Of a stretch of DNA of 64,000 nt, positions 34,291-45,481 are shown one piece after another. Made by a program: the position numbers and the translations under genes. Numbering within the stretch: the stretch's first letter is position 1; each line of letters begins with the position of its first letter. The notes beneath the pieces were generated by a model. It did not search any database and was not told the DNA's origin. It saw nothing but the letters and a program-made list of their open reading frames with translations. Source of the DNA: Macrophomina tecta (taxonomy: Eukaryota; Ascomycota; Dothideomycetes; Botryosphaeriales; Botryosphaeriaceae); assembly GCA_024180945.1 (NCBI GenBank), contig JAKSGN010000043.1, positions 3,224,001 to 3,288,000 on the forward strand, given 5' to 3'.

Positions 34291-34452
34291 GGAGCACTTA
34301 CGGTGGCGATCAGAATTGTGTTTTGAGAGGGTTAAAGCAAAGAATGTGGATTTTGAAGTATGACCCTTCCACGACAACTACCGAGATTAAATACGTATTA
34401 CACGACTCTCGCCAGACCCGTCTACATCCAAGCCGTACAAGCCGGCTCAGGG

Positions 34453-37400
34453 CTAACCGCGGCGCCACTTCTTCACTCGGAAGAGGTAGTATAAAACCGT
34501 AGCCATCGCGATGTTGAACGCAATGTACACCCACAGGATCCCAAAATTGCGCCACCTGTCGCCCCACTCGATCTTAAACTCCGTAACGTATTGGTCCGCG
34601 TACGTGAAGCGGCAGTACTCGCACCCGGCGGTGGCGCTCGGATTCATCAGCTGGCCCGTGCTCTGCTGCAGGAAGGCGTCGAGATACTGGCCGCACGTGC
34701 TGCCGGCCGGGGGGTCGAAGACGGAGAGCTCGGTACGCGAGCACGCGATGCGGCGGTCGTGCGTAACGGTGCCGACGACGCCATTGATCCAGTACGCGAG
34801 CGGCGAGAGGCGCCACATGAACTCCCAGAAGCCGGGCAGCGCGTCGGGCGGCTGCATGACGCCGTTGAAGGTGAAGATCAGGACGAAGAACATGGAGACG
34901 ATGTGGCTGGCCGACTCGGCGTCCGGCATCCCGGCGATGACGAGGTGCGAGAAGGAGGAGCCGTATATGAAGAATTGGATCGTGTAGACGAGCACGGTGA
35001 GCTGCCGCGCGGATGGCTGCACGCCGTTGATCGGGTAGTAGTAGCTCGCCCACACGATAATGCCGGTAAAGATCTGATAGGGGATCTCCACGATGATGTT
35101 GGCAATCAGGAACACCTTCCACGAGTACGCCCTGGCTGGGCGCTCTCGCACCTCGTACAGCGCCCGCTGGGAGATGAAGATTGGGAACACCTGAGGCGTT
35201 TTGTTAGCAAAGGCCCCCCTTGCGCAGACGTGCCTTTCCTTACCTGTTGGGCCAATACAGGAATCAGAGCAGTGACAGTGTACACGCCGAATATCACACC
35301 CTCCGTCCCGGCGACCGTGTTGTCGGCATCAAAAAACGAAAACCCTATGAACAGGCCGGCCATGGTTCCCAGCGTAAGCTTCGACCAGACGTACGACGGC
35401 GTGCGCCAGTACTGCTGGAACACCCGATGGGTCACGAGGTACAGCTGCGAGGAGAAGGGGATTGCGAACTCGGTCTGCGACGCGACTTGGGCAGATTCGG
35501 CGGTGGCTCCGTCGCGCTGCTGCACGAGTCTGCCCAGCTCTTCTTGCACAGCGTTGCTCTCGGGGCTGTGTTTCCACACTTCGGGCCAGTCGTTTGCAGC
35601 AGACCCCTTTGGCCCCGCCCCCATGATCTCGAGTATGTACCTGCGCGCAGTCAGCCATGGCGTTCAAGCAAGCGGGGCGTCGTTCCTACTCGGCCGGGTT
35701 CTCTTTGCGCTCGCACTTCCTCGCCCCATTCCTTTCGAAGTAGCCCAGCACGGCCTCGCTGTTGTGCCCGATGTCCCCAAAGTAGACGGTGTGGCCGCCT
35801 GGTGCCAGGAAGAGGAGGCGGTCGAACTGCTCGAAAAGCACCGCGCTTGGCTGATGGATCGTGCAGAGCACGGCCTGGCCGCCGTCCGCCAGCTTGCGCA
35901 GTAGGGCGCCGATGTCCCAGGAGCTCTGCGAATCCAGCCCGCTCGTTGGCTCGTCCAAGAAGAGCAATAGCTCCGGCTTCGCCGCCAGCTCGACGCCGAT
36001 GGTCAATCGCTTGCGTTGTTCCACGTTAAGCCCCTCGCCGGGTTGGCCGACCACGGCCTCCGCGAACGACTCCATCCCGAGCGTCTTGATGACGTTCTCC
36101 ACGTACGCATACTTCTCTTCAACCGGCACCGAGTGCGGCTGGCGCACGAGGGCGCTAAAACGGAGACTCTCGCGCACCGTGCATGTGCCGAGGTGCAGAT
36201 CTTGGGCATGTCAGCATCGCGCTGTGCACCCCGGGGGTGGGGGGTGTGCGAGAGGGTTTCTCTTTTGCTTACCTTGCTGCTGAACGTAACCCGTCTTCCT
36301 CCGGAAGCTGGGGTCGAGGGGTTTTCCGTCGACTAACATGGATCCGGTTACGACGCCGACGGACACCCTCTGGGCGAGGACGTCTAGCAACGTCGTCTTT
36401 CCGGCTCCAGATGCTCCCATCAGGGCCGTCAAAGTTCCTGGCTTTACCCATCCCGAGACGTGGTCGAGTAGTCTCCGCTTCTCCTGCTTAATCTTGATGT
36501 CGTACACAACGTCTCCCCACGTAAAAGTACTGGTCTGTGGCGGGATGTAGCTCTCATCGTGGTGCGTGGCCGATAGCTGGGGTCGGAGGCTCTTCTCCTG
36601 CGACTCCGGATCGTCCGCAGCTTTCAAGTCGTCGGGGAGGTGGTTCCGGCGGAACACGAGCGCCTCGGCTTTGGTATTGAGGCCGGTAATGTACTCAACC
36701 GCGACAAAGTAACAAGCCAGGAAGAAGAACAGAAAGACCCACATGATGCCGAAGTTGCGCCAGACGTGCGAGTATGAATAGTCGTAGCTGCTGTCAATAA
36801 AGTCGTCACCCAGCACGGTCCACCGGCCGGGGACAGCGCCGGGCGAGACGCAGACGAATTCGGTGCCCTGCAGGTTGTCGTAGGCCGGCACGACGTCAGA
36901 GCAAGTAAAGTTTCGGCCGTGGAATTCGTTGGCCACTACCATCTCGAACGAGTAATACGCCGGGTTCAGCCAGCGGAGCCACTTGAACCAGTCGGTCCTG
37001 GGAGGCGTGTCAGTGTTGCGGAGTAAGGGAGCCGAAGGGAAGGGCTTACATGTTTGAGACCGGTATGACGAATCCGTTATATGTCAAGATGACGAGGAAA
37101 ATTACACCAGCGATGGCCAGAGCCTGCGAGATGGTCTTTGTCGACGCGGCGATGAAGCGGAATAGCGTAGTCATGGTCATGACGAGCATGTACGTCACCA
37201 GAAAATAGATGAAGAACTGGGCCGCTTCGCTTCGCAAGTTGGCTAGGAAGTATATAGTGACGTTGAAAACAACGGCGACGAAGAACTTGACGGGTATGTC
37301 GGCGACGAGGCCACCCACGGCTTCGGTGAAAGGCCGGTAGAACGTGTATGACTTGTGCTTCTCGACAATAGGCCGCTGCTCATACAGGCTCTGAATCTCT

Positions 37401-39142
37401 GCGATGGCAACCAGGGCATTCAGGATAACGGAGAACAGAAGCGCCGCCATTCTGGCTCGGAAGCCCTGGGTGGCTTCTTTGTTTCCGTTGAATATCGACC
37501 CAATGATCAGAGCCTGCACGGCTTGGGCAGTGCACGTGGTAATTGTGGCTGCCTTGTCCTGCCACACTCTTAGGTAGGCACGCTTCGTGTTAAGCTTGAT
37601 CTGAGTGGTGATGGGTATCATGTAGGGCGATTTGGGGCTGGTGTGCTTCTTCTGGCTCTGGTGCTTCGCTTCTTCCAATCCCGCGAGAGTTTCGGCTGCA
37701 TTTGCGGCTTCGTCCCGGTCCAGCTGCCTCGACAGGGCTCGGAAATCGACAGAGTCGAGCCAGTAGCGTTCGAATTCTTGCGCGGTCCGCGGCACCTTGT
37801 CGGCCATGCCCTCTCTCGCCCGGCGTTCTATTGGGTTCGTGATGGCAGTGAGGAAGTCGGTCGTGGTTTGGCGCGGCGGGCATACCCACCCCATCTCCTC
37901 GAAGTAGTGGTGCGCTCGGGAGGTTGGCCCGAAGAAAATCTGCCGTCCCTCGTACAGGACGGTCACCTTGTCGAAGAGCTTGTAGATCGAGTCACTGGCT
38001 TGGTAGAGCGCAGCGACGTGGGCCGTTCCTCCGAGCGTGGCGTACGTCTTTATGGCCTTGACGAACTCCAACGCTGTCGCCGAGTCGAGTCCCCTCGTAC
38101 TGTTGTCCCAGGCCGCGACCTGCGACCCCGCAATCGCCATTTCGGCAATGCTGACCCGTTTTCGCTCTCCTCCCGAGACGCCTCGGATGAAGTCGTTGCC
38201 GACTTTGGTGTTGTAGGTGTGGCTCAGGCCGAAAACAGCCATGACCACCTTGGTGATGTATTTAGTCCACTCATACCGCGTCATGCCGTTCCAGGGATCG
38301 GACGGTGCTCGATAGCTGGCCGCCATCTCGAGCGTTTGGCCAACGGTCAGATGCGGGAAGTGCCGGTCGACTTCCTGGTTATACAGGAGGTCGCCTTGAA
38401 ATTGCTTGACCATAGTCTTCTGCGGGACTCCCCTGTAGCTCAAAAGAGCTTTTTCGCCCACCTCCAAACCTTGCGTCTCGCCGGTAAGGGTCTTGAGCAG
38501 TGTAGAGCATCCGCTTCCGGGCCGACCAAGAACGAGTAGTAGCTCGCCACCATCGACACCTCCGTTCACATTGTGCAAGATCGGCGTCGGACTCTTCTTG
38601 AGCGTCCCAAGTCCCTTTATCGGCAGGGCGGCGGTCACGGCAGAGGCTACCGTGTCTTGGAACAGCACGGTCGATCCAGAGCCGTACACATCGACGTTCC
38701 GGAAGGTCACGCCGGTCCGGGGCTGCCTCAACCCCCTGCTGTGGGCGGCCGATATGACGAACCGGAACCACGAGGGGAGGTCGAATTCCGGGCTGTCAGG
38801 GTCAACAGCCTTGGAGTGCTGATGGGCGTCTCTGAGGGCGTCTAGAGAGGAGCGCGTTGCTGCATTGGCCAAGTCTGGCGCTGGGTCCGCTTGCGGCCGC
38901 GAGGAAATCCTGGCGAGGTCGAAGAGCTCCCGCCTGTTCTCCGGCGTGATCGACGGATGGAGGCCTTCTCCGGACACCTCGTCCATGTTCCCATCCTTTT
39001 CAGGGATGGAGGCATTGCTACTTCCAGACCCGGAGGTGCTGGCCGATGTATCCTTCGCGCCGTCTCTGGGCAACTTGTGAGCATTATGTGCAGAAACGGA
39101 TTTCCGGATGTGGAGGTACCTTCGTAGGGACTTCATCCTCAC
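34453..39142 (-). CDS. PDR-type (ABCG) ABC transporter, 1487 aa
   Basis: Exons are 39142-37050, 36997-36273, 36200-35690, 35640-35244 and 35190-34453; four introns of 49-72 nt with GT..AG ends keep frame throughout. Architecture is (NBD-TMD)x2, a plasma-membrane drug exporter of full length. NBD1 has Walker [10 protein letters not shown] (206-214), signature VSGGERKR (322-329) and the divergent Walker [15 protein letters not shown] (344-357). NBD2 has GASGAGKTT (892-900), NVEQRKR (998-1004) and [13 protein letters not shown] (1018-1030). The replacement of Lys by Cys in the first Walker A is normal for fungal PDR proteins. Each TMD shows six hydrophobic segments with a Cys-containing loop before the last. 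A TATTTAAG box lies about 85 bp upstream. It exports hydrophobic compounds; the substrate is unknown. Confidence 0.95.
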
Positions 39143-40100
39143 TGCAACGTAGCGATGCTGTTCTGATGCCGGGTGGCAGGCCTGTCACGCAGTGGCCGTC
39201 CCGATGCGGAGGACTCGCTCTGGCTCTTAAATACTCGCGCTCGCTGAGGCTGGTGTTCTAGGATTCAATCTTTCCTCGCTGGCTGAGAGTCCTCCACCGT
39301 GATTAGTAAACCCAAGAAGAATTATACTTTCAGGCGCAGAGGGGGACTGCCGCCTCCATCCGCAGCTTTACGGTTTCTGCCGCCCAGCGTGAAGGCCGTG
39401 GCTCGAGAGGAGCGTCGAGCTCGGGGGCAGTGATGCGCCAATCGCGGCGGGGTCCAACCGAGAGGGCTAGCGCCGAGGAAGCGCTGCCGGTGTTGACTGA
39501 TCTGCACACCTTAAAAGTGCCATGTTAGTGGCTTTAGCCTTTCATAGGCTGTCCCGTGCCTGCGCTTAGCTTTGAGCACGCAGCCGTCGCTCTTCGCGCC
39601 CATTGAACGTCGGGTTGGTAATCAATCGCTTGAAAGTTCGTTGTCTACTAATCCGCGATGCCACTTAAAAATCGAAAGTCAAAACGCTATCGATCGGACG
39701 AATCGTACTGTTCGTCCGTCAAATCGGATCAATAATCCCTCTGGGGACCGCATGGGTTCATGGCATGGGAGACTGCCGCGCGAATGGCCTGCTCAACCCG
39801 ACAGCCTTGGGCCTCACTTCGGGGGGAGAGAACGGCTGAACCTGCGCGCGCGGCGCGTACCAGCGAACGCCTATTATTATCTTCTCTATCTTTGACACAG
39901 GGATCGTGTACGAAACATGGTCTGGGTCTTTCAGCAACATGGTCGAACATGCGGTCTCGCGAGCGTTGTGGGTTTACTAAATGTAGCTAGCGTTAGTGGC
40001 TTGGGTGCAAGAGGAGCCTTTCGGCCCTCCCCCTCGCTCGCCATGCCAACCTTTGCCTTCGCCAACTAGAACGACTGCCAATACCCTCTTTCCATCACAG
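39143..40100. other. ABC transporter promoter and gap, no gene seen
   Basis: A TATA-like TATTTAAG (minus strand, 39226-39233) is the probable core promoter of the transporter. The rest has short frames with no recognisable domain. Confidence 0.5.
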
Positions 40101-40238
40101 ATTGCGGTCGACGCCTACTCTGCAGCAAAGAGCACCGCGTCGCGGTCCAACGCAGAGGGAGCCACGAACGCCATCCTCTTCGACTTCGGAGATAACCGCC
40201 AGCTTCCCGGCGCAATGTCCGGCCAGTACGGACAATGA
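40101..40238 (+). pseudogene. Possible orphan terminal exon
   Basis: After a splice-acceptor-like TCCATCACAG at 40091-40100, an open frame reads IAVDAYSAAKSTASRSNAEG and then ends DFGDNRQLPGAMSGQYGQ with a stop at 40238. Composition and GC suggest protein coding, but I find no upstream exon and no family, so this may be a leftover of a deleted gene. Confidence 0.22.
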
Positions 40239-40415
40239 AAGAACAGGCATGTAGCCCCCAAGAGCACGAAGATACTCTTTTGGTTATTCCCACGATGCTA
40301 CTTGCTGTAGACATATACACGTCCAATACCAACTGTTGGAGGGTGGAAGGTTCCAGGGCAGCCGCTAAGCCGGTTTAGGTTTAGGTTGTTTGCTTCATTA
40401 GCTTAGTCAACACCA

Positions 40416-40440
40416 AGCGTTGGCCCTTATGGCCAACGCT
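40416..40440. repeat. Perfect 10-bp stem with 5-nt loop
   Basis: AGCGTTGGCC and GGCCAACGCT flank CTTAT, forming a GC-rich hairpin. It lies just beyond the 3' end of the HET relic, whose strand would read into it, so it could be a leftover transcript-end structure or a small foldback element. Confidence 0.8.
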
Positions 40441-40475
40441 GGCTGCTTCCTTTAATCAACCAATCTTTCTTCTCT

Positions 40476-40930
40476 CTAGTTTGGTTCAACACCAACTCTT
40501 TCGTACACGCTCCCTATAGGACATAGTTGGCCGACTAGAACGTAGATCCATGGGTTTTTCTGGGCCATAACGCTTCCCGCGCCTAGCAATAGCCAGCTTG
40601 AGTTCTGGGGTGCATGTTTCGTCGCCCCTGTCTGGGTTTCTCCATCAAAGGTCAACTGTGGGCCATACTCGTTCACATCCTCCCAGTTCAGCCACGGCAA
40701 TCGCTCCCTCTGCTCTACATAAAGCCCATGGTTGGACTGCCACTTTTTTTTTTTTTTGGCAAACAGGAGAGAGATCCGACTGTCTTCAACCTCAAAACCA
40801 AGCTTCAGGTGCTCGATCCCACCCTCGAACGCCATCCAAGACCAGGATGGAATAGTTGTCTGTGTGCCCGATATCCAGCGCATTTTATCCTCACCAGTAC
40901 GTCGCTAAAGTATTACAACGGCCCGACCGC
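40476..40930 (-). pseudogene. Relic of a HET-domain protein, truncated at an LTR insertion
   Basis: The minus-strand frame includes TIPSWSWMAFEGGIEHL, close to the PSWSWMAYxGGIDYL stretch that follows the HET domain in many fungal heterokaryon-incompatibility proteins. It ends at 40476 after about 135 codons. A stretch of nine A's encodes an odd KKKKK run, suggesting slippage. The upstream part is cut by stops and by the solo LTR at 40932. HET proteins mediate non-self recognition between strains; this copy is dead. Confidence 0.4.
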
Positions 40931-41381
40931 GTGTAACGAGCGGGCCTCTGCCTCTAAGGATCCAAACACCAAAGAGGGAGAAAACCTGTCGAGGGGGTTT
41001 TCCTTGAGTGGGTACAAGAAAAGGGTGAGAGCAAGTCGAACACGTGATGAGACTGAGCACTGTGTGCGAAGGCCGTGTTACTAACAATGTGCGAATTGCT
41101 ATTGAAGTTGACCACGAAGGTCAAGGCTATCTAAGGAGTGTGGTTTATATACAAGTAAGAAAGTGTATACAATCTGTATGCTCAGTGAAGGTGTTGCGCT
41201 CAGTGACTGATCGCGACCCTCCTACTGATCGGTTGGGTTGGTCTGCTCAATTTCTTGGCGAGTGGGTCTGACTGATCGCGGGGTCACGTGACCCTTGGCC
41301 CACATTTCTTTGGTTCTGCCCGCCTCTGGTGGGGTTGCTCCCCTCTTCATCAACCCGTGCAGGCTGCGCCGTAACACCGCG
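40927..41381 (-). mobile_element. Solo chromovirus LTR (40932-41376) with CCGCG target duplication
   Basis: A 445-bp unit runs from TGTAACGAGCGGGCC to GGCTGCGCCGTAACA with perfect CCGCG flanks at 40927-40931 and 41377-41381. It is nearly free of RIP-type changes and matches element 1 LTRs best (same length within one base), so it shows what the unmutated LTR looks like. Confidence 0.93.
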
Positions 41382-41593
41382 TTGGGTTCCAGTCGGTGCT
41401 GCAAAGCTATAGAGCTAAGCCTCTGCCCGTTCACCGGCAAAAGGTACAGCGATAACCAGGCTCGTTGCTGGTTAGCCGCAACAACTCTATAAACGGAGGC
41501 GTGTTTCGTGGCGCAAAGCAGGCTCAGGGGGTATATTTCTCAAGGATACCGTATGCATCGTTTGAATCAAGACGGCCCTCAACCCGCTTAACC

Positions 41594-41742
41594 TGTTGGA
41601 ACAAGTGCAATGACGGCTTATTCAGTGATTCAAGGCATAGATTGGCATGGCGTTGGAGGAGGGCGGCCTTGGAGTGACCTTTTATCCTCTCCTAAATAGA
41701 CTTCACTTCGGCGAAAGGCAAATACACGTGATTGATCCAACA
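41594..41742 (+). mobile_element. Small LTR copy, TGTTGGAACAAG family
   Basis: Starts TGTTGGAACAAGTGC and ends ATTGATCCAACA. It matches 49776-49931 and 55715-55944 over GGAGGGCGGCC and TTTTATCCTCTCCT. No 5-bp duplication at these ends; TAACC at 41589-41593 recurs at 41748-41752, five bases beyond the CA end. Confidence 0.65.
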
Positions 41743-41905
41743 GAATTTAACCATCTAAGGTGTGGATTTCGAATTTATCCTATGTGGATAACATCCGCAG
41801 CTTAGCTGAGGACCATTACCAAAAATGAGCTGAGGCTGATAATACTGTAGCAACTAACGGGATCTGATGGTTTTGCGTACTTGGACATGGAAGATCCCTA
41901 CAGTG

Positions 41906-42393
41906 TGTAACGAGCGGGCCTCTGCCTCTAAGGATCCAAACACCAAAGAGGGAGAAAACCTGTCGAGGGGGTTTTCCTTGAGTGGGTACAAGAAGAGGGT
42001 GAGAGCAAGTCGAACACGTGATAGGACTGAGCACTGCGTGCGAAGGCCGTGTTACTAACAATGTGCGAATTGTTATTGAAGTTGACTACGAAGGTTAAAG
42101 CTATCTAAGGAGTGTGGTTTATATATAAGTAGGGAAGCGTATATAATCTAGTTTCTGATCTGTCTGCTCTGTCCCTCGGGAGGTCGGTGACCTTGGGAGC
42201 GGACAGAGTAGCTTGTCCTGCTTTGGGTGCTCTGTGGTGTTCTGGTCCGAGCGCCTTCGGAGCAGTAAGAGCACTATCTTGGCATCACGTGCTTTACGTG
42301 AGCACGCGTGGGTCCTTTCTACGCCGCACCCGAGCTCCCTACTTACTACCTTATCCTGCTGTTCCCTAACCCTGTAGAGGCTGCGCCGTAATA
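41906..42393 (-). repeat. 3' LTR of element 2 (488 bp)
   Basis: Read on the plus strand it starts TGTAACGAGCGG and ends GCGCCGTAATA. Its outer edge (left) is clean, while its inner edge carries C-to-T and G-to-A changes. Confidence 0.95.
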
Positions 42394-42437
42394 CTATTCC
42401 CCCTTTTAGGTCCTTCGGCCCGAAGGATTTCGTGACG

Positions 42438-42445
42438 TATATAAG
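42438..42445 (+). promoter_or_regulatory. TATA-like box ahead of the antisense frame of element 2
   Basis: TATATAAG lies 46-53 bp upstream of the ATG at 42491 and outside the LTR, on the strand opposite pol. Position and sequence fit a core promoter for antisense transcription; this is inferred. Confidence 0.4.
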
Positions 42446-42490
42446 TTCTTAGTAGGTGATCTTCGCTTCCTTCCGTGTCTTTTACTTATT

Positions 42491-43119
42491 ATGCCTAAGG
42501 TTTCTTCGACGTAACGTCGCTACGCGCTCGTTAGTCGCTGCTGATACGAGATGCTATCCCCCTATAGCGCTTGTCGTGCCGCTGGTACAAAGTATTTTAT
42601 TAGCTTAGATTCGGGGCACTGTAAGCGCTATTTATCGAAGAACCGTAAATGCGACTTAGTAGTTTCTTAACGCGACTATATATCTTCCCCGCTTATTCTC
42701 TGTCCTAGCTAACCTTTGTAGGGGCGAAAATTAACGCGGAAGTAGAGAAGATAGAGGATTAGCTAGAGCGCCTTTATAAGAATAAGCGTTAGATTTTAGT
42801 AGAGGAGTTAAGACTCTAGGAGCGTCGTTCCGAGGTATACGCTCGTCGTTATCGCTTAAAGAAGCAACTCGCTCTTCTTAAGCGTAAGCGGAAGAAAATG
42901 TTTAAACGCGAGCTAGCGTCTATCGAGGAGTTAGAAAAACTCGAAAAGGAGAATCGCGATAGGCGGCGTATAGCTAGCAAGGACGTGCCGACTTTAGAAC
43001 GTTCCCCGAGCCCTCCTATTATTAAGGGTTCCTCGAGCTCTAGAGGTCCTCCGCCTGATTTAGTGGCTAGGATTGCGTTTCCGTCTAGGGCTAAGTTGTG
43101 GATGGATTCGTTCTTCTAG
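42491..43119 (+). pseudogene. Antisense frame of element 2: Cys cluster plus coiled-coil-like region (RIP-damaged)
   Basis: From ATG 42491 the frame reads MPKVSST, a stop, RRYALVSRC, a stop, then SPYSACRAAGTKYF, SLDSGHCKRYLSKNRKCDL. Tyr codons stand where TGT/TGC would complete a Cys-x2-Cys style cluster. After an intron-like break near 42720, a second open stretch runs to 43119. It is full of Lys, Arg, Glu and Leu (EVEKIED, LERLYKNKR, RYRLKKQLALLKRKRKK, IEELEKLEKENRDRRR) and ends in a Ser/Pro-rich tail. The start is 97 bp from the LTR edge, the same spacing as in element 1. It shows the same order of modules as its counterpart there but diverged sequence. Confidence 0.6.
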
Positions 43120-45457
43120 GGCGACCCCGTTTCCGCGGGAGGTTAGGGTTCTAGCGATGGAATTCTATAATAAGATCTAGGTGTATGTTATTCTTTGGCA
43201 CCTACTGGTTGTCTTTATTTCCGTAACCTTTCTATTTAACGAGATATTTAAGCTGACGTCCGAACCGCTTATAGTCTAGGATCTTCTTAACTGGGTACTA
43301 GGTTTCTTCGGCGTTAGGGTTTTCTAGTATAATCTCTTCTTAAGTTTCTGGGATGGTGGCGTTTTTTAGTACTAGCTCGAGTAATGCTATGTAAAAAATA
43401 GAGTTTATTCGTGTATTAGGTAATTTAAGTCGATATATGACTTCTTTAAGTTTTTCTATAATTTCGAATGGACCGATTTTCTTAAAATCTAATTTATCGC
43501 TCGGTTACTTTGATTTAATATTCTTTATAAGGAGGTATACTTTATTTTCTCTTTTAAGGTTTAGTGCCGCCTGGTGCCGTCTATTATAGTATTTAAATAT
43601 TATAATTCGTACGTATTCGAGGTTGAGACTAATAGCTTTATATAATTCTCTTAGCTACTCGGCTTTGAGAACGCCTTTTTAGGCTAATTTTCTACTTAGG
43701 ATAGTTTCTCTATACGCGTCTAGTTTAAACCCGTAGTTGGTAAAGAACGGTAATACGTTAGTTAACTCTTATTTAGCGCTGTTATAGGCGAATTATACTA
43801 TAGGTAGCTATGTGGCCTAGTTATCCTATAAGTAGTTAATATAATAGCGGAGATATTATTTGAGAGTCTAGTTTATCTATTCCGTCTAGCCGTTGGTTTG
43901 CGCGTGTGCTATTATAGAGAGTTTGTTCTTTACTCTAAGCTAGCGTATAAGCGTTTACTAAAATTTAGATCTTATTAGCTTGTTCTTATTTAAAACTAAT
44001 ACTTCCGGCATTCCGTAATCCGCGAAGATATATCGGAGAAACGTATAGGCTAGCTATTCTATATTTAATACTTCTAGGTAGGGTAAAAAGCATACGTACT
44101 TCGTAAGTCTATTAATAAATACTAGAATCGAGTCGTACTTAACTTTTATAAGCGAATCTCTAGACTCTAGTAGCTTCGTAATGAAGTCTAGCGTAATCTA
44201 TTACTATAGTCGTTCTAGTATTTCTAGAGGTTATAGTTGTCCGTACGGGACGTGTGTGGCGGCTTTACTTCGAATACAAAGGTCGTATTATAAAACTATA
44301 CGCTAGACTATTTTTCGTAATCCTAGAAAGTAGAAGTTTTGCGTAATCCTCTCGGTCATTTTATTAATGCTCTAATATCTATACGCGGGTGCTACGTATA
44401 TATCCTTAACGAGTGCTTCTCGTAGTCTTATCGAAATATAGATTAATTCTTTAAAGAGAAGCGTTCCTTCTCTATCTCAAGTAATACGCGGGTCATTCTT
44501 AAGCGCTAAAAGTTTCTACGCGAAGGAGTTCTAAGCGTATACTTCTTAGATCTTCTAATACTACGGGTTTAACTCGATGCGAAGTATTAGGAAAGACTAT
44601 TTAGTAAGGATAAGCGATCTATCGCTTATCTACTATAATACTATAGGTTGCGGCTCAATTCTTTTTTCTATATAGTCTACCCTTCTACTAAGCGCGTTAG
44701 CGGCGGCGTTATCTACACCTTTTCTATACGTAATCTTAAAATTATAGGATACTAATTCTTATAACTAGCGAACCTATCGTCGGTTTAGCTCCTTAGTCGT
44801 GGTAAAGCGCGTGAGATTCTAATAGTTATAATATACTATTATCTATTAGTTGGCTTCTTCTAGGTAGTGTCTCTAGTGCTTAAATACTAAGACGATAGCT
44901 AAGAGCTCCTTATTATAAATATCGTAGTTAAGCTCTACTAGGGTAAACTTTCTTAAGTAGAACGCGATTAGGTGCTATCTACCTTTATCGTTAGGCTAGC
45001 TAAGATATACTTCTAGGGCGAATCCTAACGCATTAGTCTCTACTTTAATTAGTTTATCGGGATCGTATATTCCTAAGATGGGTACTTCGTAAAATATTCT
45101 CTTTAGTAAATCGAAGGCTTGCTACTAATTATCTTTTTATTAGAAGCTATACTTCTTCTAAGTAAGTCGCGTTAAAGGTTCTATAATCTTTAAATAGTTC
45201 TAGATAAACTTCCTATAAAAGTTTACGAATCTAAGAAAGGACTATACTTCCTTAATTATCTTTAGTACTAGCTATTCTCTAATAGAATCTAGTTTCGAGT
45301 CGTCTATACCGATATATCCGAGGGTAATAATAAAGCCTAAGAATTCCGTTCTCTATACGTGCTACTCGTACTTATCGGGTGCGATAGTTAGGTTCTTAGC
45401 TTAGAGGGTTTCTAGGACTTTTCTAACGTGTTTCTTATATTCCTCGAGTGTTTCTAA

Positions 45458-45481
45458 GAAGATAAGGATATTGTCGAGGTA
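45458..45481 (-). other. RT active-site box of element 2 (YLDNILIF)
   Basis: Same box as in element 1, but the second catalytic Asp codon GAT reads AAT, a single G-to-A change that would abolish activity. Confidence 0.85.

Noticed and set aside
34591..36029. Long plus-strand frames opposite the ABC transporter
   Set aside because: Shadows of the transporter exons; they cross its introns without regard to splice structure and show no domain.
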